Made by a program: the position numbers and the translations under genes. 64,000 nucleotides of DNA from contig ARYC01000762.1 of NCBI GenBank assembly GCA_000711775.1, positions 28,958-92,957 on the forward strand, in the 5' to 3' direction. How positions within the stretch are numbered: the first letter of the stretch is position 1; every line of letters starts with the position of its first letter. This document shows, one piece after another, positions 50,348 to 62,489 of the stretch. The notes under the pieces were generated by a model. It saw nothing but the letters and a program-made list of their open reading frames with translations, did not search any database and had not been told where the DNA came from. Source of the DNA: Oxytricha trifallax (taxonomy: Eukaryota > Ciliophora > Spirotrichea > Sporadotrichida > Oxytrichidae).

Positions 50348-51144
50348 TCCTTAATTTTTAGGTTCAAAACCAGGTAACTTTTAAATAAATGTGAACTATT
50401 TAAATTTTAAAAAGTGCTCAGCAAATATGAACATAATGAATTTGTGCAATTTCAATGTTATTATTTGAAGTATCTTAAACTATTATTAAATAAAGCTGAT
50501 GTTTTCCTAAATTTTAAAATCAAAAAAGTTTAATGACATGAATAGAATAAGTTTATTTTATTTGATATTCGCTAAATAAATTGTGAGATATAGGATCTAA
50601 ACATGTAAATGAGTAAGATAATTTGGGAGTTAGATTAATAGTCAAATGTTATTAAAATTATTAATATTTAAGTAGACACTCATCCCTCATAGTTAAAAGA
50701 TGTCTAGCTTTAAATAACAAACAAACAGAGATCACCTTGTATTAAGCTAACTTATATCTTATAAGAATCTGGTCTCACTTCTACTACTTTGAGAAGTGCT
50801 TTTGTTAATAATAGTTAATATTAATGTAATAAATGGGGAGAGGCCCTTTTATTAGAAGTATACTCTATATAACTTTTAAAATAATTTTGTCTGTATAAAA
50901 AGGGAAGTTTTAAGGGACAATAGGCACTTTCTCTCAGTAATAGGAGGGATTCTAGATCTTATAATAGTTTGATTTCTGTGGCCCTCTCTGCTGTATATAT
51001 TTAGTTAGAATTTATTATAAATCAATCATAACATCCTCATGGCAGAGACTCATCTACTTCTTAACAAGTTATAAATGAGTCTGCCCTGCTATGATTGTAT
51101 CAAGCATGTGACAAGAACCCTAGTCACTGCAAAAACTCACCTGC
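49991..51144. other. Gap with possible orphan coding segments and an (AT)n tract
   Basis: At 50203-50312 the plus strand reads M-S-E-F-S-G-T-S-K-L-L-D-P-Q-E-L-M-L-L-K and onwards to an (AT)n run at 50321-50347. At 50698 another plus-strand ATG opens (M-S-S-F-K-Q-Q-T-N-R-D-H-L-V-L-S). GC is locally higher at 50870-51010. These look like first MDSs of genes whose remaining pieces I could not find. No homology recognised. Confidence 0.35.
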
Positions 51145-52993
51145 TCACTTCTTCTTTGGTCTCTTTTCATTGTTTCTATCGAGCTCCTTAGCAAGGTTAA
51201 ACTGTTTCAAGGCGTTCTTGATGGCTGGTTTACCTTCGAGGAGCAAACCTCTAGGGAGTTTACCATCTGGAGACATGTTCTTAATCTAGAGAAGTACCTC
51301 AGATTGCTCTCTCAAAGTCGTGAACATTCTGTTCATTCTTCCAATTGATCTCACCTTACCCTTCATAATCATAGTTCTTGCCTTTGATTATTCCTCAGCT
51401 ATAGAAAGTGGCCGTTAAATTTCTTGAGATATAGTTCAAATTGTAACTTACGGGTACCCTTCAAAGCTGCTTAAATATCTATGTCACCTTCTTCTGGATC
51501 ATCTCCACCTTTCTTTACGATATGAAAAAGTAAGCTGACAACCTTTTCTGAGAGGAAGGGAATAGACCATGAAAAGACATCCATGTTATCTGGAAGTCTA
51601 TAGGGTGGTTCGGTCTCATCGTACTACTTCAAAGACAGATTTCCCTTATCTATAATAAGAACAGAGGCTTTATTTTCATAGTATCCACAGTAGTTTGGTG
51701 CACTAAAAATAGTAATAACATAGGGGAAAGAAGCGGGTCCATCCCATCTATGCATTTTATAACCTTCAATCTGGACCTGATGCCCTCTCAAGATACTCAT
51801 GAGATTATTTTAATCAAGGATCTTCTTGGTTGGCTTCTTACCAAAAAGATATGAACATTCTCTCTCTTCGTTATCTATGTAATCTTTTGCATTTGCAATT
51901 TCATCTGCCATTGGATCTGACCAAAGCAAATCGCAAAACAAGCCATCAAGAGGAACCTCTTAGAATCTATTAATTTTATCGATTTACTCCAATTTTGACA
52001 AATAAAACATAGTAATAAAAAAAAACAGCTCTGGCGAGATACCTCCATGCATAGCGAAATACTTGCCGTCTACAATAGCTGAGATGGGCATTGAATCGAA
52101 TAACTCCATAAACATGTTATATGTCTCAATGTCGTATCTTGTTATAACTTCCTCTCTGAAAGTGAAATTCTCTGTCATATTTCTACTCTCGTGGTTTCCT
52201 CTCAATAAGATCACATTTTTGGGATAGTTCATCTATAGAACAAAACATATTTAGAAACTGAAAATAATAAATCATCTAATTTTATATGGTGTAGAGTTCA
52301 ATTTTAACAAAGCCAAAAATTTATTAGTTAAGTTTTGTTTTTTTTTATGAATTTTACTGAGTTCTTGAAACATTAAGATTAATGTTGTATTAATATCTAA
52401 CTTATTTATCCATCTAATTACCTTTATACACAGTAGAGTTATTACGACCTCCATACCATAGATACCTCTATCCACGTAGTCTCCGAGGAACAAATAGTTA
52501 ATATCCGAGGGGTCTCCAGCTTTTTCAAGCATATGCACCAAATCATGAAATTGACCATGCAAGTCACCAACGATCACAATTGGCTCTCCTACTTTCACAA
52601 GATTTGCTTCTTTGCCTATAGTTCAAAATGAAATTAGCATTAAATCCTTCAAAATAGGGTAATTGTGATTTACTCAACATTGCGATTCCCTCTCTTAAAA
52701 GTCTTACGACTTGCTCTTTTTTCATGGGGCCTTCCTTTAACATGAAATCTTTTAACATTTTCCAATCTGGCTTTGCTTTGTCATCTCCTATAAGAATGGT
52801 TTGTAAATAAAAGTCATTATTATTTCAAAAATTTCTTCAATCTTTAAGATTAGTAATATAAAGAGAGATATATGTCACCGAACATAAACATACCTTTATA
52901 TGGATATATTAAATTTTCGGAGAGAGGTTTGTGTGGTGGACAAGCCAAAGTTGGAACTTATCTATCTTAACAAGGATCTGGTAATAGCTCCAT
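51145..52993 (-). CDS. Calcineurin A-type (PP2B-like) Ser/Thr protein phosphatase
   Basis: ATG 52993 (M-E-L-L-P-D-P) to TGA 51145. Metal-binding motifs are all present: GDLHGQFHDL, GDYVDRG, RGNHESRNMTENFTF, MHGGISPE, WSDP, RGHQVQ and IFSAPNYCGYYENKA. The run LPDNMDVFSWSIPFLSEKV and the tail KVRSIGRMNRMFTTLREQSE identify the calcineurin A family rather than PP1/PP2A. Four GT-AG introns fit: 52788-52893, 52616-52673, 52233-52421 and 51399-51451; the joined protein aligns without gaps apart from a short extra stretch after SPEL (around 52000-52030), possibly a tiny IES. Calmodulin-binding and autoinhibitory regions are not evident: the protein ends about 60 residues after the LREQSE motif with a Lys-rich end. 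A Ca2+-signalling role is inferred from the family. Confidence 0.94.
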
Positions 52994-53004
52994 ATAATTT
53001 TTTT

Positions 53005-53412
53005 GGGGGGGAAGTTTCCTGCACTTTTTTTTATTTATGTAAAATTTAATAAATTTTACATAAATTAAGAAATTTAACATTTTTATGACCCATTAATATT
53101 AAGAGGTATTTCAATAAAAGTTGGCTAAAATACTTGGAATTAATATGAGTACATATAGGACAATATAATGGTTAAGATACAGAAACCAACAAATATCAGA
53201 TGAAATATGTCAGATATTGGAATTTAAAGAGAGATATTGACTAATTGATTAATAAAGTAAGTATAATTATATCAAGGAAATAGTTCATAAGTTAGTTGAT
53301 AGTTATTATAAAAAGTAATTTAATAATTAAAAAAAATTTTAAAAAAAGTGCAGGAAACTTCCCTAAAATTTTTTTTTTATCATAAACCGGTGCAGGAAAC
53401 TTCCCCCCCCCC
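53005..53412. mobile_element. G-tract MITE copy 3, upstream of the calcineurin-like gene (8-bp duplication)
   Basis: 408 bp, G-run then GAAGTTTCCTGCAC at the left, GTGCAGGAAACTTCCCCCC at the right, duplication ATTTTTTT at 52997-53004 and 53413-53420. Its body matches the 17260 and 27307 elements in inverted orientation. It begins 12 bp upstream of the phosphatase ATG, so it lies in the 5' leader or promoter unless excised. Confidence 0.88.
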
Positions 53413-53914
53413 ATTTTTTTAATATTAATATAGGTGAATACAGTTTAACTTAGTAATTTTAATACATTAATTTATTAAATTTTAAACAATTATACTAACT
53501 AAAAATCAAAATCACTTATAAACTTGCAGGAAAGGGGATTCATATTTGATTGATTAAAATAAAACTATTAATAGAAGGATAAACTAAAATTTCATGGAAA
53601 AGGTACTTAAAAATGAATCTATCAGATACTCAGTTTAATTTAAAATTGTCTTATCCACACTAAAATTACTGACATTATTAGAAAATAAATAAATCAACGA
53701 GTACCCTTTCTCTAAATAAGATAAAAATAATTACACTAAACAAGATCTTTTTCGTCAATAGTATTTAAAATTTATGTTTATTTGATAAGGTAATAATATT
53801 TAAAATATAATTCCTCCACATTAAAATTTGAGGTGTTATTACCTCAAAGAGATTTATCACAAATAATTGAAATAGAGGATTTATTTAGATATAGATACTT
53901 TATAATAAATAAAA

Positions 53915-56444
53915 ATGCAACTGTAACAAGAATTAGACGATTTGGCAAATCAAAGCCAAACTAACATAAATAATTTAGACAATAATATTCAGGACGTTTA
54001 AGAGGATGATTAGTTAAATAATTGGTAAAGTCAAAATAACGATAGAATGGATAATGTTGGCATCAGGACTTCATCCTAAGATTAAGTCGGATTGAATAGT
54101 TAATAAGATAAAATGGAAAATAGCTTCTAAATTAGCGGCAATAATCATAATGACAAAGACAATAATTAGCGATAAGATAATAACAGCACAGCTGTGAATA
54201 ATTAACAATATATAAATCAGCTTAGTTTCAATAATTAACAGGATTTTCTAATGCAAAATAGCATTCATAATCAAAGTATTAATTCTAAGACTTCTAAATC
54301 TCCACCCCGTTCTACTAATTTGAGGGGATCTCCCAGATTGGATTAAGGAAATAATAGCAATCTCAATACTAATAGATTGTAAAGTCATATATAAAATGCT
54401 CAAAATATAAGGAGAAATAACCGAGGTACGTCATAGAATATAAATCAAACATCTAGTAGACATAATTACCTGGATAGAGAAGAGAGAGATTTGATTAATT
54501 AGTTTGATAGTTTCATTCTCATTTAATATTGGTATCATTAATTATAAGCCATAATAAATTTGACCTTCATATTTTAATGCAGCTCTTTTCAACTTAGTTA
54601 ATGATAGCATCGTTATTCTACCAAGTTATTATATATTTGATTAATTAAGCAGCTAATTTAAGCAAGGAAGAAATCTGGGAAAAGCTAGAACAAAAAAGAT
54701 TCAATTAACTTAAACGGGCAGCTGTAAATCTCTAAAGTGACATGATTTTTCACAATAGATGTCCCAAATGTACTTTGTAACCTCCCTGCAAGCATTACGA
54801 AACAGCTGACTAAATCATAGCAGAAGGAACTCATATCATTTAGTAGCCAAGCTTTAAGCAGCATATATCCCCTAAAAAGAGAGAGGTCATAATTAAAACA
54901 CTAAAAGAATAGCAAAAAGCTCATCAGTAAATGTTTTAGTAAAGCTAAGATATGATTAACTAAAGTTAAGTATCCATAAATAGTAAGCAAACTATGAATT
55001 AGCCACCATTTTTAAATTAAGATGCCAATTAGCAACAATTAAACGATGGAGACACTTTTCTTACCAATATGGACTATTAAAGCATATAGAAATCAATCAA
55101 AGATGACATTTCTTAGCATTAAGCATTGAATAATCTCTAAACGCCAAAGTAATAAAGGCTTATAAATAGAAATTTGTTTAATAATACAGTCAATGGAGGT
55201 CCAGGGGGATTGGGCTAGGGAACTTTCAGAAATTAAAACGATCCTAAGAATATTTAGTAGAGTAATCTTTCGTAGTACGGAGCAAATATCATGAATAATC
55301 AATCCTTATAAAAAAGACAATTTTTAAGGAAGCGTAATGGAAATGGAGGTAGCCCAACAAATGAACATATTTAGTAGATATTCAATGAAAGTAAAATGAG
55401 CAAAGAAGGTCCTCTGATTCCCAAGAATTTATAAGAATAGAACAATCAAAATCGAGATAGGACTACTGTGAGAATCAGAACTAAAAATAATTAGTACATA
55501 TATGGAGAAGCTACATTTGGGTAGCCGGTCTAATCTACGAAAAATGGCTTATCTTAAAATCTCTAATACTCTTTCATGGAAAATTCTTAATAATCGCTAT
55601 ATGAACGAGAGAGACTTTAAGCTGTGATTGCAAAATACAAGGAAGAGAAAATATAAAGGCAAATTGAAAGAATAGAGCAAGAACGCCAATAGTTAGAGCT
55701 TGAGAAGAAACTCTAAAAAGATTCAGATATTAAGAGAAGGCGATATATCGAGGTACAGAAGCAGAAATTGTTTGAATATTAAAGTTCTAGATAATAGGAA
55801 GAAAGCGATAAATCAGAGTAGGAAAAAATGGAGAGATAGAGATGGATTATGAGAGAAAGAATGAGGCAAGGATATTTTGAATCGTAGAAGAAATACATAG
55901 CTGATTACAAAGAATAGAAAAGGAAAACCGATGAACTATTGATGATTCCTTCATAATTCCAACCCAAGAATATTCCTGCATACTTTGAATATATATAAAA
56001 ATTATTATTTATTACTTTCCACCTTAAGCTTTGTATCAACCATAAGTAAACAACACTGGCATCATGACAAAGGCAGGCTAGCAATTCATAAGCAGTGGTC
56101 AGGGTAAAATCCAAAACCCTTCACATATAAATCGTAATCAATATGCAAATGAGAATGTTTAAGAAAATTAAGACATACTTAACGACGAAGAAGATTACGA
56201 TGACTACTATGGAGAGGCAGTGAACTAATTCGATTAATAGCAAGTATCTCAATCTTAATAAGCTATGAGAAGAAAGAAAAATACATCGACGGGGATTATC
56301 GGGTAAAATGATAGTCAATAAAAACTACAACAGAATCATTAAAATGTAATTGATAATAAAAAACAGTTGAATAATTAAGAAGGAAATTAGCAATCGAAGG
56401 GTCTTCTTGAAAGTAAAAGAGACTCACTTGACTTAATATAGTGA
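53915..56444 (+). CDS. Gln/Asn-rich coiled-coil protein, function unknown
   Basis: ATG 53915 (M-Q-L-Q-Q-E-L-D-D-L) to TGA 56442-56444, about 780 codons after removing two IESs. The N-terminal third is Asn/Gln/Ser-rich and disordered. A small Cys/His motif follows at about 54755-54805 (F-H-N-R-C-P-K-C-T-L-Q-P-P-C-K-H-Y), a possible zinc-binding knuckle. Then come Gln-rich linkers and a long charged coiled coil (55600-55910: AVIAKYKEEKIQRQIERIEQ and onward, with E-R-Q-R-W-I-M-R-E-R-M-R). The C-terminal part has an acidic patch (N-D-E-E-D-Y-D-D-Y-Y). More than a hundred Gln are encoded by TAA/TAG, making this region a strong sign of the code. A cytoskeletal or ciliary scaffold is possible, but nothing specific supports it. 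Confidence 0.85.
54491..54636. other. 146-bp IES, pointer TTGATTAATTA
   Basis: An 11-base repeat at 54491-54501 and 54637-54647. Excision reads R-E-E-R-D-L-I-N-Q-A-A-N-L-S-K-E-E and avoids the TGA that otherwise ends the frame near 54603. Confidence 0.9.
55981..56012. other. 32-bp IES, pointer TACTTT
   Basis: TACTTT at 55981-55986 and 56013-56018. Excision reads N-I-P-A-Y-F-P-P-Q-A-L-Y-Q-P and opens the frame to the final TGA. Confidence 0.9.
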
Positions 56445-56505
56445 GAAGAGGAATTTATTTTTAAAAGTTTGAGTAAAAGTTATTTTTTATACAAAAAATA
56501 AGTAT

Positions 56506-57137
56506 TCATTATCTATTCTGATTATCTGCATGATCACTCATCGACTTCAAGGTTGTTACTATTTCATTTATATTAGTCTCTGTAATCATTCCATCTACTA
56601 CGATCTCATCAGTTATGTACTGTAGCTATATATCACATAATTAATTTAATGTTGCTGATTTAGTTAAAATAATTTGCTTACCTTATCAGGGTTGAATACC
56701 AAGTCAAGTTCACAGAAATTTGTTCTATCTGAGACACCCCTCCACCATCAAACCAAGACCATCATACCCCTTACTTCTCAATTAATTATCCTATTTAATG
56801 AGAAATATTAAACTTAATGATATAAATCTAACTCATTCATGACTTATCATTAAATAATACTAATAATATTTTTATCATTAATTTCGTTTAGTAAGCCAAG
56901 CTTTTTTGGCATATGCCTATATAGTGATTTTATTTAATTTTTTTAAATTAAAATATCATTTAAAAAGAATATTAATGACTATCATGCATAAAATTTAAAT
57001 GATAAAATTACTAAAATTATCTTCACAAATCATTATTCGAAAAAAATATTATGATAAATGCTTTTGTTCTCAATTTTTTGTTATATTTTTACATTTAAAA
57101 AAAAATCATAATTTATAATAGGTAATAGTAACCTTAA

Positions 57138-57174
<37 letters not shown>

Positions 57175-58299
57175 ATCAAAATAAATACTTATAAACTAAA
57201 TATAGCAGTAATGCATTTACTATTTAAGTTGCATTTTAGATATCTAAATTAATTTAAATACTTTTTCAGCAAAAATAATGAAAATTGAATGAGAGAGAGG
57301 GAGAGGACTAGTAAAGTAAAAAATTGAAAAAATTAATAAAAATTTTAATTCATGGAGATTGAAATTTAATAAGAAGAATGGAAAGATTACAAAACTGTTC
57401 TGTTTTTTCCCATTCTCTTTTTAATATTTTATAAGTTTGTTAATTTTCATTTTAAAATAAAGTTTCCATCTATTTTTCTTAAATAATTTATAAGAATTAA
57501 TTGATAAAAAAAGTCAAAAATTATAAGACTATTTTTCGAATATTGATGCATAAAGATGACTTAAATTTTATATCATATATAAGTTTTAATGAAGTCAATA
57601 ATTATTTCATATCAGTTTAAATCTAATATTTTTATAAATTATATTAATATAGAAGAATGTATCAGATAAGCTTGAAGCACATAGAGAAATAAAAATTAAT
57701 TTTAACACAATTATATGTGTGAATAAGTTACATTTATCGAAAGAATTGAATTTTCATATTTGATAATGAATATTTTATTGGTGGGGGAGGGGTGTCTAGG
57801 TTCAGAGCGGGGAGTGGTTCTGGGCTTGTACAGACATTCTCAAAGCATTTATCGAGTACTTCCACAAACACCTGTATCAAATCTAATACTGCTAACTCAC
57901 TCTCTGCCTCATCAATCACAAATATGAATGTTAATGTCGCATATACCCTACATAATCAATTTTAATATCCATTCTAGCAATCGCTTTGATGTTTGTGCAA
58001 CTTCATTAATGATTGTTGTTTAAAATAACATAATCATGCATAATCTTTAAGCTTAAAATAATTGTATACCTGTAAATGACTTTATTGGGAGGGAGAACCT
58101 GAGAACAATCATCAATAAATGAGCAGTAGTTGTCTCTGCGAACGCTAATCATTTTGTGCAATTCATTGATCAGCCCTTCTTAACTTACAATACTCTATCT
58201 ATTTATCAATCACAAAATAGTTAAAATTACATTTTCATCGTAAATTCGCACGAGTCTCACTTTTCCTGAGGAGTTCAAGATTAGGATGGCTTTTATCAT
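56506..58299 (-). CDS. AP-3 adaptor complex sigma subunit
   Basis: ATG 58299 (M-I-K-A-I-L-I-L-N-S-S-G-K-V-R-L) to TGA 56506. Homologous to sigma adaptins; the run FVIDEAESELAVLDLIQVFV-E-V-L-D-K-C-F-E-N-V-C and then ELDLVFNPDK is the AP-3 sigma signature (AP-1/AP-2 sigma have a different sequence here). The C-terminal DGMITETNINEIVTTL fits the family. Likely introns: a short one near 58197-58232, 132 nt at 57948-58079, and one in the last part (about 56607-56692, GTAAGC…TATAG). The coding sequence is split by a 1.13-kb IES. Expected role: part of the small AP-3 coat for cargo sorting to lysosome-related organelles. Size about 165 residues, near the family norm, with a slightly short tail. Confidence 0.93.
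56712..57839. other. 1.13-kb IES in AP-3 sigma, pointer ACAGA, with GC-rich inverted repeats
   Basis: ACAGA at 56712-56716 and 57840-57844. Excision reads F-E-N-V-C-E-L-D-L-V-F exactly as expected. Subterminal inverted repeats GACACCCCTCCACCA (about 56733) and TGGGGGAGGGGTGTC (about 57782) stand out in the AT-rich insert and suggest a transposon origin. An (AT)n tract lies at 57141-57172. Confidence 0.88.
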
Positions 58300-58404
58300 T
58301 TTTAAAAGTAATTACAAATTTATTAATAAAAATGAGTTATTATTAATTTTATAAGTGTGAGAGTAATTATATATAAATTAAGTTGAGATTAAATTGAGAT
58401 TAAA

Positions 58405-59868
58405 ATGGGTGACAAGATTTTATTGAACTATAAGGGGAATCTCGATATTTCTGTAACCAACTTGTATATATATAAGTATTTGATTATAGGATATCCCAGG
58501 TGCTTTGACTGGATCGAAAATGAGTAATATTTCTAAAATTCATGGAAGAGATTACATCAATGTGCATGACATACCAGGTGCTATCCCTAAAATAAATGTT
58601 GGAGTAAGTTAATCTAAGCCAAATTTAAATTATATTTAAGCATTTATTTAACTCAAACTTTGTTACAGTATACTGGTAACTACAGACTGGATGAGTAAGG
58701 GTTGAGGGGCTATTAAACCGGAATTAGCTCGGATAAATAAATCAGCGGAAATACAGATTTAATTGGTAGACCTAAGTTAAGAGCGAACTATGGTTCTGAT
58801 AATTATCAATCTCATTAAAGAGGTGGCTCTGTAGTAATTTAATCGCAAAATCCACATAATAATTACAACATGATTAATGGTCAACAAGTGGATCACAGCT
58901 AACTTTATCAAAGTCTCATTGGCAAAGAAATGCAGTAATAAAGTAATAGTGGGCAAATGGAAAAGAGGGATTTATTTTCACAAAATTCTCTTAACGATAG
59001 AGATGCTGGATATTATACTCAGAGATAGGTACATCCAGAGATAAGGCAAGTCAGGTATGAAGACACCCTAGACAAATTTATGAATCAAAATAAACAGATG
59101 CAGAGACAAGACTCATAGTTAAACTAATATAAAACAGCTGTGCCTTCATAAGTGGATAATTAAATAACCCCCAGAAATAATTTTGTGTAGCATGATTAAT
59201 CTTTATAATCAGGCTTACTTTCAGCTAGAAATAGAGAATTAACAAAGAGCACAGCTAACTTAATTTTGAAACCAAAAGAAGAGGATGATTTATTTGCAAA
59301 TTTAGGATAGAAAACCAATAGATACATGCAACCTAAATAAGAAAAAGAGTAGAATAACATGACACACAGGAAATAAGCTGATAATCAAAGTCCTGTTGAA
59401 GATTCTCCACATTAAGTTTAAAGAAAGATCAAAGACCTCCAATCTTAAGCTGCTCAAAACGATAATACAAAGGCTTCAACTTTGCATAACAGCTCCAATA
59501 AATTCTTAGACTAGTTGAGTGGTACCAAGCAACCAGACTCCTTGAGACATTCTCTCAAACAAAAACACAGTCTCTTCAATATCAATCCCTCGACCATCCC
59601 AGATCAAGGGCACTTTGACATTAAATAATCTTAAGGTTTGATCAAACGCAGTTTAAACCTTGCTCCATCCACACATTTAGGCTAGCATCACAAAGAAGAA
59701 ATCGATGAGTCAATCTTGCATAGAGAGTACACGAAATTAGGCGGCTCTAATCTAAATGTGCAGATGCCCAATGAAATTAACAATATTCAGTATCACAGAC
59801 ATAATCCCATGAAAGATTATACTTATAGTGCTCTGACTGGTGCTTACTATTACAGAGCACCTAATTGA
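58405..59868 (+). CDS. Protein with repeated D-I-P-G-A motif, function unknown
   Basis: ATG 58405 (M-G-D-K-I-L-L-N-Y-K-G-N-L-D-I-S), two GT-AG introns (58453-58489, 58614-58678), then open to TGA 59866-59868. The N-terminus carries DIPGALTGSK and KIHGRDYINVHDIPGAIPK, followed by Y-T-G-N-Y-R-L-D-E-Q-G-L-R-G-Y. The rest is Gln/Asn/Ser-rich and probably disordered, ending S-A-L-T-G-A-Y-Y-Y-R-A-P-N. Motif-then-disorder layout recalls small axonemal/microtubule-inner proteins, but that is a weak inference. No IES was detected, unlike most neighbours. Confidence 0.85.
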
Positions 59869-59999
59869 ATGGGGAAATATTTAAGATTAATTCTAATAAC
59901 TATCATACAAACATATAAAGAGTTTTCAATTAAAGATTTTATTCAAGTTAATTAATAATATTTCTCTAGATTTAACCAAGCTATATAATGAATTAATTG

Positions 60000-62489
60000 T
60001 ATTGGTGAAAGCAGTAAAAATAATTATTAATAGAACTATAGAGATTTTAGTGAGTAAGATAATTATAAATAAGTTCTCTAGTAATATCAAAATTTAAATT
60101 AACAATTTAAGATGAATAGAAATCAGACACAAAGATATCAGCAAAATCAAAGAGGCGGAAACAATTTTAATCAATATTTATATAAATAAAAATTTATAAA
60201 TTATATTATATATTATGCTAATCAGGGATATGATTATATTGACAACTATGGAGAGGATAACTACAGACAGCCATATAATCTGAAAATTATTAATTCTTAA
60301 TGGAATATTTATTTTATATAAATAATCGTAATGATGTCTACCAACAGAAGGCACCTATCTAACAAAACCAAAGCTAGTATCCACTTTATCAAAAGAAATC
60401 GCAACCCAATTAGATTTTACTTTTTTATAGTATTTATTAGGGAAATCAGAGAAATGTAGGCGGTGGAATCCAGTAGAGACTAAGAAACCTAAACAATAAT
60501 TTGAAGTAAAAACAATAACTTCCAAACAGACAGCAGCCGAGAGCTTAAAACAGAGTACCAAATAATGGAAGAATGAATAATCAGAATTAGGCTTAGAACA
60601 ATGGCAATAATAGCAATTTGAGGGCTTTACTGCAAAATCAAAGAAACAATCAAAAGCAGTAGTAGCAATTAAATAGGTATGATGACTAGATGTATGAAAA
60701 TGATAGTGGTAGAAACTATGGGGGTTAGGATTAGAGATAAGGCGGCAACCAAGGATACAATAACTAACAATAGCAGTAGTCATAGTAGAGGGGTAGATCT
60801 AGAGGCAGAGGCGATCTGTAGAATTAGCAGTTGCAAAACAGAGGGCAGTCTTAAAACAATAGAGAGAGAATTCCTAACAATCAATAGCAAATGAACTGTA
60901 AATTATCGTTGTATATAGGGTTAAGTTTCTTTTTAATTGATTTATCTCATTCATTCTCAAATGAACAATTATGATAATTAGGACAGGTTAGGAGGACCAC
61001 AAACTATGAGAGCTCAAAGAAGAAGAAATAACGCATATCGAACTGGTCTTCAAGGGCCTGCCTAACAATTGAATAACAGCTAAGGACTTAATAATTCCTA
61101 GAATCAAAGAGACCCAAGAATGCCTGGAATCGATAGAAAGTCTAGAGGTATCTAAAAACAGTTAAACAATGGAAGAAGAGGATAAATTCTAAGTGGTGCA
61201 CAGAAATCAATCCCAAGAGATTGAAAATGATATTATTAATCCTTTTTTTTTGGTTTTTATAGACCTTTATAACCAGAACAACAACCAAAGCAACCAGATG
61301 CTCAGACAAGAAGCTAATGTTAATCCAAATAGGAGAACTCTTGGAAGAAGAAATAGGCCAAACAATAGAAGAGACAATGAGGGACAGGATTATGTCGAAA
61401 CCAATAGAAGGTAAAATATTGGTAAATATGATCAAAACAACAATCAATAATACCAACCAAGAAACAACAACTAAATCAATCCCCAAAACAGGCAGAGAAA
61501 TATAAATAGACAACAGAATAATGATGATTATATTCAGAGATATCAAGTGAAGGGTTAAGGATAACAGTAAAAATAACAGTAGCAATATCAACCAAGACAA
61601 AATAACAACCAGCAGTAAAACAATCAATAGCAAAGATCTTAAAGCAGAAACCAGTCAAGAGCTAACTCCCAATCTAACAGATAGCAACAAAATTAATATA
61701 GAGAGAAGCCAGTTAGCATCTTGAAAACTAGTCAAAGCAGTGGTATTGGTGTTTAGGAGGAGGTTGCACTCCCAACATTTGCTCAAATGAAGTCACTTTA
61801 AGTTAAGGCTGAGCTTACTAAACTTGGAGACCCAATGAGAGCATACGCTGAGAAAATTAACGAAGAAAATTCCATGCAGATCGACACATCAACCACTGAG
61901 CAGAGCAACAAAATATCTATAGACTAAAGGTTCAACAAGATTCAAGGAGCTAAGCCTAATCTATAGTAGGTCAGAATTAACCAAGAGGGCGGTGCTAATG
62001 GTAATAGGCAAAATCAAAATTAAAGAAAGACTTTGAGAATGAATGCACCTAAAGTTGCTGGCTCACGTAGATTGCAAGTTGGAAGAAGAACTAATATTGT
62101 CGAAATTCATTTAATTTGTAAAAATAATTAAAATTTGTGGCAGTCAAATTTTTTCTATACATGAAAATATTTTAGTTGTTCAATAGGGAATTCAAAATCA
62201 GCTGGACTTTTCTATTGGCGGTACCCCTCTATCTCATCCCTTAAACGAAATAAATCGATTTTAATTTAGAGTTATTTTTTATTTGATTTTGTTGCCAAAA
62301 TTAAAATCGAGCTATTTGATGAGAAATGTACCTCCAATAGTAAAGTCCAGCTGATTATGAATTCCCTATTGAACAACTAAAATATTTTCATGTATAGAAA
62401 AAATTTGACTGCCACAAATTTTGATTTTTATTTATTAATTATAAATTATTTTCCCAAATCAAATGTATTCCTACCATAATAGAAGATGA
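60000..62489 (+). CDS. Gln/Asn/Arg/Gly-rich protein, probably RNA-binding
   Basis: Open plus-strand segments from about 60015 (G-E-S-S-K-N-N-Y-Q-Q-N-Y-R) to a TGA at 62487-62489 reached after IES excision. Composition is Gln/Asn with many Arg and Gly (QRGGNNFNQY, NVGGGIQQRLRN, QRGRSRGRGD, TLGRRNRPNNRRDN). A more ordered C-terminal part reads EEVALPTFAQMKSL-Q-V-K-A-E-L, then KVAGSRRLQVGRR. RGG-like clusters suggest RNA binding, by inference. The start is uncertain: a TGA lies just upstream and the first clear ATG is about 60112. Short inserts near 60180-60215, 60283-60328, 60413-60440 and 61185-61260 break the frame; the last fits a GTGGTG…TTATAG intron or an IES. Pointer-supported IESs are at 60888 and 62084. 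Confidence 0.75.
60888..60957. other. 70-bp IES, pointer CAAATGAAC
   Basis: A nine-base repeat at 60888-60896 and 60958-60966. Excision reads N-N-Q-Q-Q-M-N-N-Y-D-N-Q-D-R and joins what would otherwise look like two genes. Confidence 0.9.
62084..62480. mobile_element. Foldback element acting as an IES that hides the stop codon, pointer AGAAGA
   Basis: A member of the family at 41925 (arms with GTGGCAGTCAAATTTTTTCT, AATCAGCTGGACTTTTCTAT, GGCGGTACC, mirrored in the second half). AGAAGA lies at 62084-62089 and 62481-62486. Excision reads R-L-Q-V-G-R-R-stop, using TGA at 62487-62489. Without excision the frame runs into the element. Confidence 0.85.

Noticed and set aside
60355-60783. Minus-strand 142-codon open frame
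   Set aside because: Also antisense of the Gln-rich gene; the sense frame with TAA/TAG as Gln is continuous and composition-consistent.
61142-61633. Minus-strand 163-codon Leu/Ile/Val-rich open frame resembling a membrane protein
   Set aside because: Antisense of the Gln/Asn/Arg-rich gene; AAT/CAA-rich sense codons give apparent hydrophobic residues on the other strand.
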